Shown: positions 49,110-59,357 of the stretch, in pieces
Layout: every line of letters begins with the position of its first letter
Numbering within the stretch: position 1 is the stretch's first letter
Source of the DNA: Liolophura sinensis
Lineage: Eukaryota; Mollusca; Polyplacophora; Chitonida; Chitonidae
Direction of reading: 5' to 3'
Assembly: GCF_032854445.1 (NCBI RefSeq)
Contig: NC_088301.1
Coordinates: 60,090,512-60,154,511, forward strand
DNA: 64,000 bases
Made by a program: the position numbers and the translations under genes
The notes under the pieces: generated by a model
The model's database searches: none
What the model was told of the DNA's origin: nothing
Seen by the model: only the letters and a program-made list of their open reading frames with translations

Positions 49110-50815
49110 TCATGACACTGGGTTGTAATGTTCATAATCCCATGAGCGATGTAATATTCATGACACACACGTGTGACTTGCAGTAAACATGACACAAACC
49201 TACTAAGTTGTAATGTTCATGATATTCCCATGAGCAATGCAATATTCATGACCATCCCATGAGCAATGTAATATTCATGACAATCCCATGAGAGTTGTAA
49301 TATTCATGGCACAGATATATGCGAGTTGCAGTATTCATGAAACAAACCCACTGGGTTGTAATTTCATGACAGTCCCATGAGCAATGTAATATTCATCACA
49401 CAAATACATGGGAATTACAATGCTAATGACGCATACCCACGGGAGTTGTAACCGCTTCCGTGACCTATTGGTTAAAGCGCCTTCCTCGAAGTTGGGAGAT
49501 CTCGGCTGAAACTCATGTCGGCTTATACCAATGGCTTTAAAAATGGTACTTGTTACTGCCTCAGAGATTAAGAGTTTAGAGCAAGGAAACAAAGACTGAT
49601 TGGCCCGATGTTAGTGTTATGTGACTGGGTGGGGTGTCATTTCTAGTGTCTTTCGGCATGATCACTCGCCCTGCACATGTACATGTATATTTACACACAC
49701 CTATTCACTCCTGGCCGTCATATGACTGAAAAATTGTTAACTACGACTACGACTACGACTGAAAACCCCCCAAGCAAACATAGATACACAATGTACATAC
49801 ACGGATGGTATTCAAAACACAAACTCATGCAAGAATCGTGATCCAAACTCATAAAAGTTGTAATATTCATGACAAACCCGTGGTAGTCACAGTGCATGTA
49901 CAAAACAAAAAGGCTGAAAAATTCTTTATTAGGACTAAAAGCAAACACTCATTCATGAGTATTTTAATATCCATGACACAAACCCATGGGCGACGTAATG
50001 TTCGTGACACAAACTCATGGCTGATGGAATATTTATGAAACAAGCCCATAGGTGATGTAATATCCATGATACAAACCCATGGGCGATGTAATATCTATGA
50101 CACAAACCTAAGGGCGATGTACTATTCATGACACAAACCACTGGACGACGTAATATTCATGACACAAGACTATGGGCGATGTAATATTCATAACACAAGC
50201 ATATGGGTGATGTAATATTCATGACACAAACTCATGAAAGCTGTGATATTCATGACATAAACCCCTGGGCGATGTAATATTCATGGCACAAGCCTATAGA
50301 CGATGTAATATTCATGACACAAGCCTATGGGTGATGTAATATCCATGACACAAACCCATGGGCGATGTAATATTCATGACAATTCCATGGGCGATGTAAT
50401 ATTCATGACACAAACCATGAGTGACGTAATATTCATGACAAGGCGGTGTAATATTTCTGGTACAAACCCATGAGCGATGTAATATCCATGACACACACCC
50501 ATGGGCGATGTAATATCCATGACACACACCCATGAGCGATGTAATATTCATGACACAAACCCACAGGTGATGTAATATTCATGACACAAACCCATGGGCG
50601 ATGTAATATCCATAACACACCCGTGAGCAATGTAATATTCGTGACACAAACCCATGGGTGATGTAATATTCATGACACAAACCCATGGGCAATGTAATAT
50701 TCCTGGCACAAACCCATGAGCGATGTAATGTCGATGACACAAACCCATGGGCGATGTAAAATATTCCTGACGCAAACCAGTGAATGATGTAATATTCATG
50801 ACACAAAGCATGGCA
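49110..50815. repeat. Minisatellite MS5, 31-bp unit, split by a SINE
   Basis: A tandem array with unit parts 'cacaaacccatgggcgatg' and 'taatattcatga'. It is degenerate before 49445, interrupted by a SINE at 49448-49770, and regular from about 49800 to 50815. The 31-base period cycles frames. A sister array with a 30-base unit lies at 52565-52890. Confidence 0.93.
49448..49770 (+). mobile_element. Second tRNA-derived SINE type
   Basis: The tRNA-like head is 'cgcttccgtgacctattggt', 'taaagcgccttcctcgaagt' and 'tgggagatctcggctgaaac'. The body 'ggctttaaaaatggtacttg' and 'tctttcggcatgatcactcg' follows, with a short (acgact)n tail at about 49740-49758. It differs from the SINE family at 19.3 kb and is inserted inside the MS5 array. 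Confidence 0.75.
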
Positions 50816-52564
50816 CAATCGATACCATCCGTCGTAATCCATAAGAACCGGTAATTTCTATCATAAGCCTGGTTAATCCATAACAATAACTGGTAATTCG
50901 ATAGTAAGCCTAAGTAATCCAGCAAAAGGTAATCCAGCAACTAAACTTTGGTATGAGCTAACGTAGCAGATAACCAGTTTTTATCTCGCACTAAGGTCGT
51001 CGTTGAAATACTGGTTTAGGGCCACTTCCCAGTCGGATATCGTGGCCCGTTAAATCAGCGTTTTTATTAAATCATTTACACTGGTAATTTTTTTCTGAGA
51101 GAGATCCCACGTGACGTCCACTAGCCAAGCAGAGACAAGATTTCAAATACCGGTACTGCGGTACAACATAGTAAAATTTCTACGACAGTTGACAGAACGT
51201 GCGAACAAAACTAGTTACCAAATAAGTTTGCAAAAGCCATACAGTAATTCATTAAGAATTAAGTAAATAATGTATGGATAAGCAGCTTTGAGGTGAATAG
51301 AACGCCCGAATCTTACCGTAAAATAAATACCACAAAAATCACCAATGACAATTTGTGTTAATATCCATTAGACAACATTTTTCAAATAAGTATAATAATC
51401 AAATGCCGCCTTCTTTCTCATATAGTAAGACTGAAATCAGTTAATTAGACATCAGTAAATTATAAAAGTATCAAAAGATCAGTACTTACCTTTAATATTA
51501 CGTCCTTCGAGAAATAATTTTTCAAACCTTAAAAACTTTTCAGAACTTTGGTCACGTGGTTATTTGAAAAGTTCTTAGATTTGCTTTGGTGATTTATATA
51601 AAGTTTAACTATCGGAATTTCCTTCAGTGATAAAAGTGTTATTTCACACAGTTTAAAGATGTCGCTTCAGTTTTCAATTTTTTTCATATTTTATGATTCT
51701 CTCGTGAGCACCACTTATTAAAAAATACATAACTGACACTTTGAAAGTTGTGTGCGTGTATGTGTCTTTTCTATTTAAATTTTTCTGACCATGTCAATTT
51801 TACAGCTCCGTACAGAATCCGTTTCATGACGTTCCAATCTGAGCTCAGCGATATGAGGTCATGATACATATACAGTAAACTTTCACACTCCTATGTCAGG
51901 CAACAATTAGACACGACGTCATACATACGCGACTGTGAAGTATCTAGGTCAATTGCAATGGTCTAAGCTTACCGCTGACTGGTCTAAAATGCATGACCAC
52001 TGCGGAGGGAGTAAAAGAGAACGGCAGCAAAAAGCTGCATGAAATTTTCTTCATTTTTTTGGGAGGGGGGAGGTACAATAGGCTTTAACACCTTCGCGTT
52101 GGTGTTTTTTTTTGTGTAACTCAATATCGCTGAACCTTCTTTCGTCAACGAAAACCAAGACGAAGGTGTTAAAGTTAGTCCACAAGTCATGAAAAGTCTG
52201 TATTTAGAGAAATTCACAATTTTTCGGGTACTAAAAGTGCCCAAACAATAATTCTACGGATGCATCCGACAGAAAGGGATAACAAGCAGCACAGTCACTA
52301 TCTCAGCTATGATTGACGGGCTTCCTTTGGTATTAATACCGTCAGAAATTTCGTAGCAACAACAGCCCTTTATAACACACATTATTAAAACGTCTCAATG
52401 AGCAATACATGTAGAAATCCACCCCAAAACAGATACTGACTATAGGTAATCACAAATAATACTACAGAAGCGTAGTATAATTCTTGAACATACGGTAAAT
52501 CCATGAAATAACAAGGAACAGTTAAATCTTCAGTAAATATCACGTTACAATAGGCATGACATAA
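50816..52564. other. Spacer between the two MS5 arrays
   Basis: No gene recognised. It contains a perfect 14-bp inverted repeat at 52083-52174 and otherwise AT-rich sequence. Confidence 0.5.
52083..52174. repeat. Short inverted repeat
   Basis: 'ctttaacaccttcg' (52083-52096) is exactly complementary to 'cgaaggtgttaaag' (52161-52174). The match extends to about 21 bases with two mismatches ('ttggt' against 'accaa'). The loop is about 64 bases. Confidence 0.7.
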
Positions 52565-52890
52565 AGCCATGAGCGATGAAATATTCATGACACAAACCAT
52601 GGACAATGTAAAATTCATGACAAGAACCATGAGCAATGTAATATTTATGACACAAACCATGGGCAATGTAACATTCATGACACAAACCACGAGCAATGTT
52701 ATATTCATGACACAAACCATGGTCAATGTCATATTCATGACACAAACCATGAGTAATGTAATTTTCATGACACAAACCATGAGTAATGTAATATTTATGA
52801 CACAAGCCATGAGCGATGTAATATTCATGACATAAACCATGAGTAATGTAATATTCATGACACAAACCATGGATAATGTAATATTGTTTA
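52565..52890. repeat. Minisatellite MS5b, 30-bp unit, about 11 copies
   Basis: The same repeat family as MS5 but one base shorter per unit ('cacaaaccatgagcaatg' + 'taatattcatga'). The 30-base period is divisible by 3, so both strands carry an in-frame 10-residue cycle. It ends about 85 bases before the CFAP90-like exon at 52975. Confidence 0.92.
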
Positions 52891-52974
52891 CCAGTACACA
52901 TACATATCTCGTAGTACTTTCTGTTGAAATTTTATAGACTACGGTACACCTATATCCATATACATGTATTTCAG

Positions 52975-53124
52975 AGGCACGCCAGAATCCACAGGAACCA
53001 TTTGGCAATAAAAGGCGATGGGACATGGTGCTTCCCTGGAGAACACGAATACACAGAAGAGGAGCTGGAGAATTACAAGTCCTCTTATTTCGGGAAGAAC
53101 ACCAACCCGGACAGGCCTCTGTCT
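52975..53124 (+). CDS. CFAP90: CFAP90-like exon, N-terminal part
   Basis: Acceptor 'catgtatttcag' ends at 52974; donor GTGAGT starts at 53125. The frame was chosen by the phase of the next exons. It gives 'GDGTWCFPGEHEYTEEELEN'. A second frame is also open across the exon, so the reading is less secure than in the later exons. Confidence 0.6.
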
Positions 53125-54076
53125 GTGAGTCCATTGTCTTATATAGTGTAACTTTTTAGGGTATACTATATACAATACTATACTCAACAGTTCAAACCAA
53201 TTCTGCCCGGCAGACGCACATGCAGAAAAAAAACACATCTGGACATCACAGGTGAGGACCTGTTGGTGTAAAACGATCACGATGGCCTAAGGTCTAACAG
53301 ATGATCTCAAAACACCTTCTTGTGTTTTTTTCTACACGTTATACATGTAACATGGGTAAAGGTCTGGTTTGTCAAATCTGAGTAGCATATACTGATAAGT
53401 ACCGTGCATTTTTATTTCCTTCTGTTGTAAGCTTTTCCAACTTCTTACGATCATATCTCCTTTTTCAGAATGATTCCTGCTATGATCGATTGTTCTGCAC
53501 ACATTACACATATAACAACAAAAATCCTCGGGATGACAGAACTCCAAGTCTTACGATAGGAAGGAGATATCACACAGAGGTACTATGTCGATAAAATCTT
53601 AGTACCAATATAGCTCAATATACTTTGAAAATTCACATGTTTTCAGAAATCGTATATCACTACAAAAATATTACTCTGCAAAAATGTGCTGCTTGCATGC
53701 ATGTTTTGGCTTCTTTGCAACAGGCTTGCGACAACCCCTACCTCCACCCGCTTCTATGCGAGTATACAAAATATTGTTACGCAATATTGTTCGTTCTACC
53801 ATAATGTGTTGTTTAGTTGAAATAGGGTTTTGAGTATATTATTTTTTCCAGAGCGATTCATTGGCCTCATGTAGATTTCATCAAACATTTCTAGGATTTC
53901 TCCCTTGTTGTGATTTTCAGGAGACAAAGCGTACTGTCCCGCTACTAACGTCTTCCTTGTACGGGAGCAGGCTGAACCATCCTGTGGAGCTATTTGAGAG
54001 GCATTTGGTGCGCGTTAATCACATAATGAAATCCTTCTATCGTAACAGGGGGACCGGATTGCCTCCTATATCCTAA
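52975..54076 (+). CDS. CFAP90: CFAP90 (C5orf49)-like protein, three 3' exons
   Basis: Three exons join in phase 0: 52975-53124 (50 codons), 53469-53579 (37) and 53921-54076 (51 plus stop TAA). With the candidate first exon the protein would be 171 residues. Motifs fitting the CFAP90/C5orf49 family are an acidic 'PGEHEYTEEELENYKSSYFG' start, 'CYDRLFCTHYTYNNKNPRDD' and the terminal 'LLTSSLYGSRLNHPVELFER' with 'RVNHIMKSFYRNRG'. The last block (Leu-Thr-Ser-Ser-x-Tyr-Gly, Arg-x-Asn-His-x-x-x-x-Phe-Tyr-Arg) is the most diagnostic. The family is associated with cilia and flagella; its function is unclear to me. Assignment was made by eye. Confidence 0.65.
53469..53579 (+). CDS. CFAP90: CFAP90-like exon, central part
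   Basis: Acceptor 'tcctttttcag' ends at 53468; donor GTACTA starts at 53580. Phase 0/0, 37 codons: 'NDSCYDRLFCTHYTYNNKNP' and 'RTPSLTIGRRYHTE'. Confidence 0.7.
53921..54076 (+). CDS. CFAP90: CFAP90-like last exon
   Basis: Acceptor 'tgattttcag' ends at 53920; stop TAA at 54074-54076. It encodes 'TSSLYGSRLNHPVELFERHL' and 'NHIMKSFYRNRGTGLPPIS', the best-matching block for the family. Confidence 0.72.
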   Translation, partial: ETKRTVPLLTSSLYGSRLNHPVELFERHLVRVNHIMKSFYRNRGTGLPPIS

Positions 54077-54267
54077 AGTGGGTTTATCACCTGATCCTCA
54101 GTGAAGCTTGCAAACAAACCCCATGTTTAGTTTGCTTGTGCCCACTTTTGATTATTTAATGATCATTAAACTTTGCCTGTTTTCTGTCTATGTTTTTGTT
54201 CAGAATTGAGCAGTGGTAATCCTTTGAAAGGGCATCCCTGTTTCGGGCCAGTGTTACTTTTATTTAA

Positions 54268-54273
54268 AATAAA
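54268..54273 (+). terminator. Polyadenylation signal of the CFAP90-like gene
   Basis: AATAAA within 'tttaaaataaaaaaagc', about 190 bases after the stop. An earlier ATTAAA at 54165 is an alternative. Confidence 0.5.
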
Positions 54274-55280
54274 AAAAGCATCAAACCAAACTAATGGTCA
54301 ACCTATATCTCTGCTGTGAACTTTTCTTGATTTGTTGAACGCCATACCTGAGGATAATTTACTACCTGCCTATGGCAGCTCATATCTGATATGTACATCA
54401 TTTTGGTGGAATCTTGACATTAACTGATACATCAAAAGGCACTATTAAACAAAGAATATGGTTTTAAGGGAACTAACGCAAACATATACCAAACGAACGA
54501 GAAAATCGCTATTGATACATATTTTATACTTCTAATAACTCCTGTATATTACGCATATTTTGCGTCAATGATCGGAAATACTCGGTACTGGGAACGCAAG
54601 ATCCGCTTATCGCCACCAATGAAAGACTTGAAAAAAGCTACACAGGCGGTCCAAATGACAGTAAAACGCTTCGTTTTCTTCTGTGACGTTGCAATGCGTG
54701 TGTACGCCATATATGTTTTATGAGCACACGCCATATATGTTTTAAGAAAGCTGAGAAGCTCTTTTGTACTTTTTATGTTAGGCCACCTCATTTAGTTCGT
54801 ACTAAGAGATAAAAAAAACAGCTAGTATTCGATGCCTACAGAACTAGAAATGGATTTATACGTCGGAACAGACATTTGTATACCAGCCTTCAACGAATAA
54901 GGGCGTTCCGGATCAATAATCGCAGGGCCAATTCCCAAAACGAACGTATAACCCAAACCACCAAAGAACTAAAGAAGTATACAAAGTACGAAATTGGCAC
55001 GGAATCACGCAAAGATAAACGTTATCGATAATAAAACATTTGCGCTTTATTTGCATCTGTTCATATATCCAACGTGGTGATCTGATTCAGCGCGATGAAT
55101 ACCAGGTCCCGAGAGGATTAGTGTCCAGATTTAGCTCCTTGTCCTATGTACAAAGATTATAACCTGTTTAACAGTAAGTTACCAGGAGGGCCTCTGAGAA
55201 ATGTAATTATGACTTTAAATCCAATAAAAACAATAGATTTACTACCCTAGCCGATCTCCAGTCAGCCACCCGGTAAAGCT
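54274..55280. other. Spacer between the CFAP90-like gene and the Gypsy relics
   Basis: No gene or RNA seen. A 20-bp direct repeat ('acgccatatatgtttta' at about 54706 and 54728) is the only structure noticed. Confidence 0.45.
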
Positions 55281-55287
55281 CAGTGGG

Positions 55288-55696
55288 TGACGTCATAGGT
55301 GGCCTAAATAAAAAGGGAATTCGGATTCCGAGTCTACAGACGTTTAATTTGATCTTTGTCCAGGTATTTCAACCACACTCGCAACACGGACTGGTGAGCT
55401 ATAGCTTTATCCTGTGTTACACTGTAGGTCTACATCTTGTGTGTATATCACACTTAATATTTACTATTCTTCCCTTCTGCAATAAACATCATTCTTTCCC
55501 TGAGTGAATTTACTTTAAATGTGGGTTCTGTGAAGTAATTTGCTTTCGACGCTGTGCCCTAGTGCTGCTTTGGTATGTACCCAAGGTCGGGTTGGTTGGC
55601 CAGTAAAAGATGCTAAAACGTTCAGTAAAATTGTGCTTTCATGAGTTCATTTATTGACAACTTGTGCACTCAACAATCTCGTTTAAAGACGAAACA
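55288..55696 (+). repeat. Candidate LTR before a primer-binding-like site
   Basis: The sequence ends '...gacgaaaca' just before 'tggtgtcagaagtag' and contains an AATAAA at about 55481 followed by T-rich sequence, as expected for an LTR R/U5 region. No second copy exists in the window, so the boundaries are guesses. Confidence 0.4.
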
Positions 55697-55711
55697 TGGT
55701 GTCAGAAGTAG
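55697..55711 (+). other. Primer-binding-site-like motif
   Basis: 'tggtgtcagaagtag' is of the TGGTGTCAGAAGT type found after the 5' LTR of many Ty3/Gypsy elements. The downstream gag remnant could belong to this or to another element. Confidence 0.5.
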
Positions 55712-55839
55712 AAAGGACTCTCAACCTACTGCGTGATGTTCCAGAGACTATTATCTTTGTGACGTCTAAGAGCCAGCCCCAGTCACGGTAAATAATCTCT
55801 CAAACAAGCCGGGCAAATTTAGACACACAAGCAAAAAGC

Positions 55840-56035
55840 ATAAATCTTTTCAAAAACCCCAAAACAAACCTCGCAGAAATAATGAGTGTAGAAATCGTGG
55901 AGCTGTTTGGACACATAGAAATAGAAGTTGTCCAGCTACTGGTAAACTATGTCGGAATTGTGGTAAATTCAACCTTTTTAATAGCGTGTGTCGTAGCTCA
56001 CAAAATCGAACCAAAAAGCCCGTTATCATCAGATC
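55840..56035 (+). pseudogene. Gypsy gag zinc-knuckle fragment
   Basis: A Cys-rich stretch reads 'CPATGKLCRNCGKFNLFNSV', a zinc-knuckle with a Cys-x2-Cys spacing where the usual His appears replaced. It ends at about 56035, where sequence jumps into the middle of the reverse transcriptase, marking an internal deletion. Confidence 0.6.
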
Positions 56036-56556
56036 GAATTGCACCCAGAGTCACGGTACCTGACAACATTTGCCCCACACAATGGCCTGCGACGATACAA
56101 GCGCCTGATGTTTGGTTTATCGTCAGCGTCAGAAATTTTCCAGGACGTGATTCAACAGACACTAAGTGACATACCGGGTGTGAAAAACCTGTCAGACGAC
56201 ATCATCGTGTTTGGCCGAAAACAAACTGAACATGACAAGTCGCTGCGAATGGTTTTCCAGAGACTTAGAAACAAAGGCCTTACACTGAGGCTGGAAAAAT
56301 GTGTTTTTAACAAACCCAGCCTGGAGTTCTTCGGATTTTTATTTTTCAAGCAAGGAATATCCCCAGATCCGGCAAAAGTGGACGCAGTAAAAAACGCTCC
56401 AATTCCAAAGGATGCATCGGCTGTGCGAAGCTTCCTAGGGATGACAAACTACGTGTCGCGCTTTATTCAAGACTACTCGACAATACCGGAACCACTACGT
56501 GAGCCGACGAGACAGAATGTGAAATTTGGATGGACTAAAAAACACCAGATTCGTCA
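56036..56556 (+). pseudogene. Gypsy reverse transcriptase, C-terminal half
   Basis: The fragment begins at the 'ELHPESRYLTTFAPH' motif and has 'FGLSSASEIFQ', the catalytic box 'LSDDIIVFG' (first residue changed from the usual Tyr/Phe-Ala), 'FFGFLFFKQGISPDP' and 'VRSFLGMTNYVSRFI'. The N-terminal half, including the first catalytic Asp, is absent. Translation frame 56039-56554. Confidence 0.8.
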
Positions 56557-56931
56557 GTGGTGTCGTATTTTGATCCAAACACAAGTGGACGGAAACGGAC
56601 AACACAGAGTCATCTGCTACGCAAGTGGAACGTGGAACGCGGATATTCCCAAATTGAACGAGAAGCTCTGGCCATGGTTTGGGCCTGCGATAAATTTCAT
56701 CTACATGTGTCTGGACAGTCATTCACTGTGATAACTGACCACAAGCCGCTGATACCAATGTTCAATAAGCCGCGCTTCCAGTGCCCAGCCCGCATCGAGA
56801 GATGGCAGCTTCGTTTACAACCATACGACATGAAAGTTGTTTACCAATCAGGGGCGAACAACCCTGCAGACTTCCTTCTCTCGACATCCCCAGCCGACAG
56901 TTTCTTTCTCCGACAGAAACAAGGCCGATGA
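56557..56931 (+). pseudogene. Gypsy RNase H fragment
   Basis: A new frame. It keeps 'YSQIEREALAMVWACDKFH' (catalytic Glu), 'VITDHKPLIPMF' and 'NNPADFLLS'. The segment with the first catalytic Asp (Asp-Ala-Ser motif) was lost at the junction with RT. Confidence 0.8.
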
Positions 56932-57316
56932 ATATGTCAATTTCATCACCCAAAATGCTGAACCGAAGTCACTTACTCTGACTGATATTCAAAATGCAAC
57001 CATACAGGGCAAGGTCTTGACAATGCTCGCGGCAGCGGTTTCATCTGGAAAATGGGACAGACATGATCCAGACCTGCAGCAGTTCTACAAAATCAGAAAT
57101 GAACTGAGTCTGACACCTGGTGACATTCTTCTTCGCGGATCGCGTATCATCCTTCCACAATCTCTCAGATCACACACCCTTAAACTTGCCCATGAAGGAC
57201 AGCAGGGCTTGGTGAAAACAAAGCGATTACTTCGCGAAAAAATGTGGCACCCAGGTATCGACAAGGACACAGAGACTGTCAAGCAAACGGACAATCTCCA
57301 AAACCAGGGCCACTGA
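56932..57316 (+). pseudogene. Gypsy integrase N-terminal region
   Basis: 'GDILLRGSRIILPQSLR', then 'LAHEGQQGLVKTKRLLREKM' and 'WHPGIDKDTE'. The His-His pair of the HHCC zinc finger is present, but the Cys pair is cut off by a deletion or frameshift near 57290. Confidence 0.75.
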
Positions 57317-57319
57317 ATA

Positions 57320-57930
57320 TGACCGAAATGCCTGACAAGCCCTGCAGTCATCTTAATGACGATTTTTGTGGACCTTTCCCAAACGGTCACTACCTCCTGG
57401 TTGTCATCGATGATTATTCCCGTTATCCGGAAGTTGAAGATGTGAAATTCCAACAGAAGTTTCTCCACACACGGCATTGTCGACGTACTTAAAACTGACA
57501 ATAGCCCGCCGTACAGTGGTAATTAGTTCACGAATTTGCGGAAAAACAAGGCTTCAAACACAGAAAAGTAATTCCTTACTGGCCTAGAGCAAACGGCGAG
57601 GCGGAACGCTTTATGCGGACCTTAGAAAAGGCTGTTCGATCCTCTTTCATTGAAAAGAGAAAGTGGAAGAAAGATCTCAACCATTTTCTGCTGAATTATC
57701 GAGTAACCCCACATTCAACCACAGGTGTATCTCCGGCCGAGCTGCTCTTTTCGCGGCCAATCAAGACCAAACTACCAGAACCTGTAAGCTCTTCGTGCAA
57801 CGAGAAACATCAATCTGCAAAACAAAGTAATGCACAAGCTAAGCTGAAAATAAAAGCCCATTCCGACGTGAAATCTGGTGTCAGTGTCTCCAATCTTAAA
57901 CCAGGAGATACAGTTCTGCTAGCCAGCTAA
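57320..57930 (+). pseudogene. Gypsy integrase core, broken
   Basis: 'CGPFPNGHYLLVVIDDYSRY' carries the first catalytic Asp region. A second piece reads 'LKTDNSPPYSG' followed by a stop at about 57524, and a third 'YWPRANGEAERFMRTLEKAV' includes the catalytic Glu. The tail 'HSTTGVSPAELLFSRP' follows. Stops and shifts at about 57492 and 57524 break the core. Confidence 0.78.
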
Positions 57931-58201
57931 AAACAAACCGTCAACCAAATTTGACAAACCCCCATTCAAAGTGGTATCCACAAAAGGATCGATGGTAATC
58001 GTCCAAGGTTCTAACGGTGAACAGTACGCACGGAGTTGTTCTCATCTGAAGAAAATCCCGAGAATCAACCCACCTGAAGTGGAAGTCAACGATCCGTACG
58101 ATCATCTGGACATTCCATCAGAACCGAACCAGCAGGATATTCCGAGACGCTTCCCGACGAGAAATTGCGTCCGGCCCGCGTATCTGTCAGACTATGTGTG
58201 A
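57931..58201 (+). pseudogene. Gypsy integrase C-terminal tail
   Basis: 'STKGSMVIVQGSNGEQYARS' is an SH3-like integrase C-terminal motif. The end 'RNCVRPAYLSDYV' followed by TGA at 58199-58201 resembles the usual pol end of Gypsy elements. Confidence 0.7.
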
Positions 58202-58597
58202 TGTGTTGGAATATGAACTTCCTTAGTGAAATTTATTTTTTTACATCCACACTGACCTGTGAAAATTATTTGCATTGAGTGAAATGATTGTGATCAATTC
58301 ATTTGAACTTTTCAGATATTTTAGTTACTGACAGTGCTGGCAGTTTCAGTGTGAACAGTTTTGATCAAGTGCATTTGTTTTGACTGTTCGCGAAATTATA
58401 TTAATTGTGTTCAAGTAATTTTAAAGGGCGCTATCAACGCATTGAATTCTTTAATGTGCAGAGAATTCACTTTTATGAACAATAGATTACCTAACACTGT
58501 AACCTCATGGTTTTTAACTTCAATGTTCCAAAAGATTTCGTAAATTTTACTATAATTCAACGAGTAATTTGGGTTAATCAGTTATTCAAAAAAGGGA

Positions 58598-58797
58598 TGT
58601 AATGTCTAAGTTTTAGGCCGCATCGATACCCCCTACTGGTTATCTAACATGAGCTAGTCCGTCTCCATGGGAACTAGCAAGGGGTGCGGACCCCTTGCTA
58701 GTTTACATCATGTAAAGAAGCCTGAATAGAACCGTCATTGTGTGCCACCAAACAAACTGTTGTTATTTCTCTATGTACAAATAATTAAGACATTATA
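58598..58797 (+). repeat. LTR-A of a Ty3/Gypsy element (200 bp)
   Basis: Starts TGTAATGTCTAAG and ends GACATTATA, imperfect inverted termini, right after a purine tract. About 85-90 percent identical by eye to LTR-B at 59357-59533, allowing for indels. It is preceded by relic A's pol end and followed by a primer-site-like 'tggcgacgagg', so it acts both as 3' LTR of the left unit and 5' LTR of the right unit. Confidence 0.88.
58672..58703. repeat. 13-bp perfect hairpin inside LTR-A
   Basis: 'aactagcaagggg' and 'ccccttgctagtt' flank a 6-base loop (tgcgga). The hairpin is absent from LTR-B, where the corresponding region is shortened. Confidence 0.85.
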
Positions 58798-58799
58798 TC

Positions 58800-58815
58800 T
58801 GGCGACGAGGCGAAC
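58800..58815 (+). other. Primer-binding-site-like motif
   Basis: 'tggcgacgaggcgaac' starts two bases after LTR-A. TGGCGACGAG-type sites follow many Ty3/Gypsy 5' LTRs. Confidence 0.6.
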
Positions 58816-58837
58816 AAGGCCAACGGATATCCAAACG

Positions 58838-59357
58838 ATGGTTCAAGCGCTGAACATACCGGCAATTCCTCCCTTCCAAGCGGACACTGATCAGTCATCG
58901 CTCGCCACACGATGGAGAAAATGGCGTAAGAGATTTGACCTGTACGTAAGTGCAACTGGTATCAACAACCACAAACAGAAACGCGCGCTGTTGTTACATC
59001 TGGGAGGTGAGTCTGTTCAAGACATTTTCCGAGGACTCAAAGACACTGGTGATGACTTTGCAACCGCTTCAGAAAAGCTTGATGAATATTTTTACCGAAG
59101 AAAAATGTGCGCTTCGAACGGTACGTGTTCAAGGATGCAAATCAACAGGAGGGTGAAACGATAGCACCGTTCGTCACGCGACTCCGGTCCCTTGCAATAA
59201 CTTGTGAATTCCCGGACCCGGGCGACGCCATCGCAGATCAAGTGGTGGAAAAGCGCAGATCAACCCATCTCAAACGCAGACTGTTGAGAGAATCTGATAT
59301 GACATTAGATAAAATTCTTCACATTGCCCGAGCCACAGAAACATCTGAACTCCAAAG
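58838..59357 (+). pseudogene. Gypsy gag fragment between the two LTRs
   Basis: ATG at 58838 starts 'MVQALNIPAIPPFQAD', then 'RWRKWRKRFDLYVSATGINN' and 'RALLLHLGGESVQDIF', a typical Gypsy gag start. A frameshift near 59105 moves to a second frame ('VTRLRSLAITCEFPDPGDAI', 'DMTLDKILHIARATETSELQ'). It ends where LTR-B begins; nucleocapsid and pol are deleted. Confidence 0.8.

Larger units (their letters stand above)
55697..58797 (+). mobile_element. Ty3/Gypsy retrotransposon relic A (pol side)
   Basis: A zinc-knuckle fragment joins abruptly to the second half of a reverse transcriptase, then RNase H, integrase and a C-terminal tail ending at 58201. About 0.4 kb of 3' non-coding sequence, a purine tract 'caaaaaaggga' and LTR-A follow. 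Protease and the first half of RT are missing, and each domain is in a different frame, so it cannot be autonomous. The primer-site motif at its left end differs from that after LTR-A, so the left end may be a different element. Confidence 0.8.

Noticed and set aside
52385-53134. 249-codon minus-strand open frame
   Set aside because: It runs antisense through the CFAP90-like exon at 52975 and the MS5b array. Its 'VMNITLLMVC' cycles are the 30-bp repeat read backwards.
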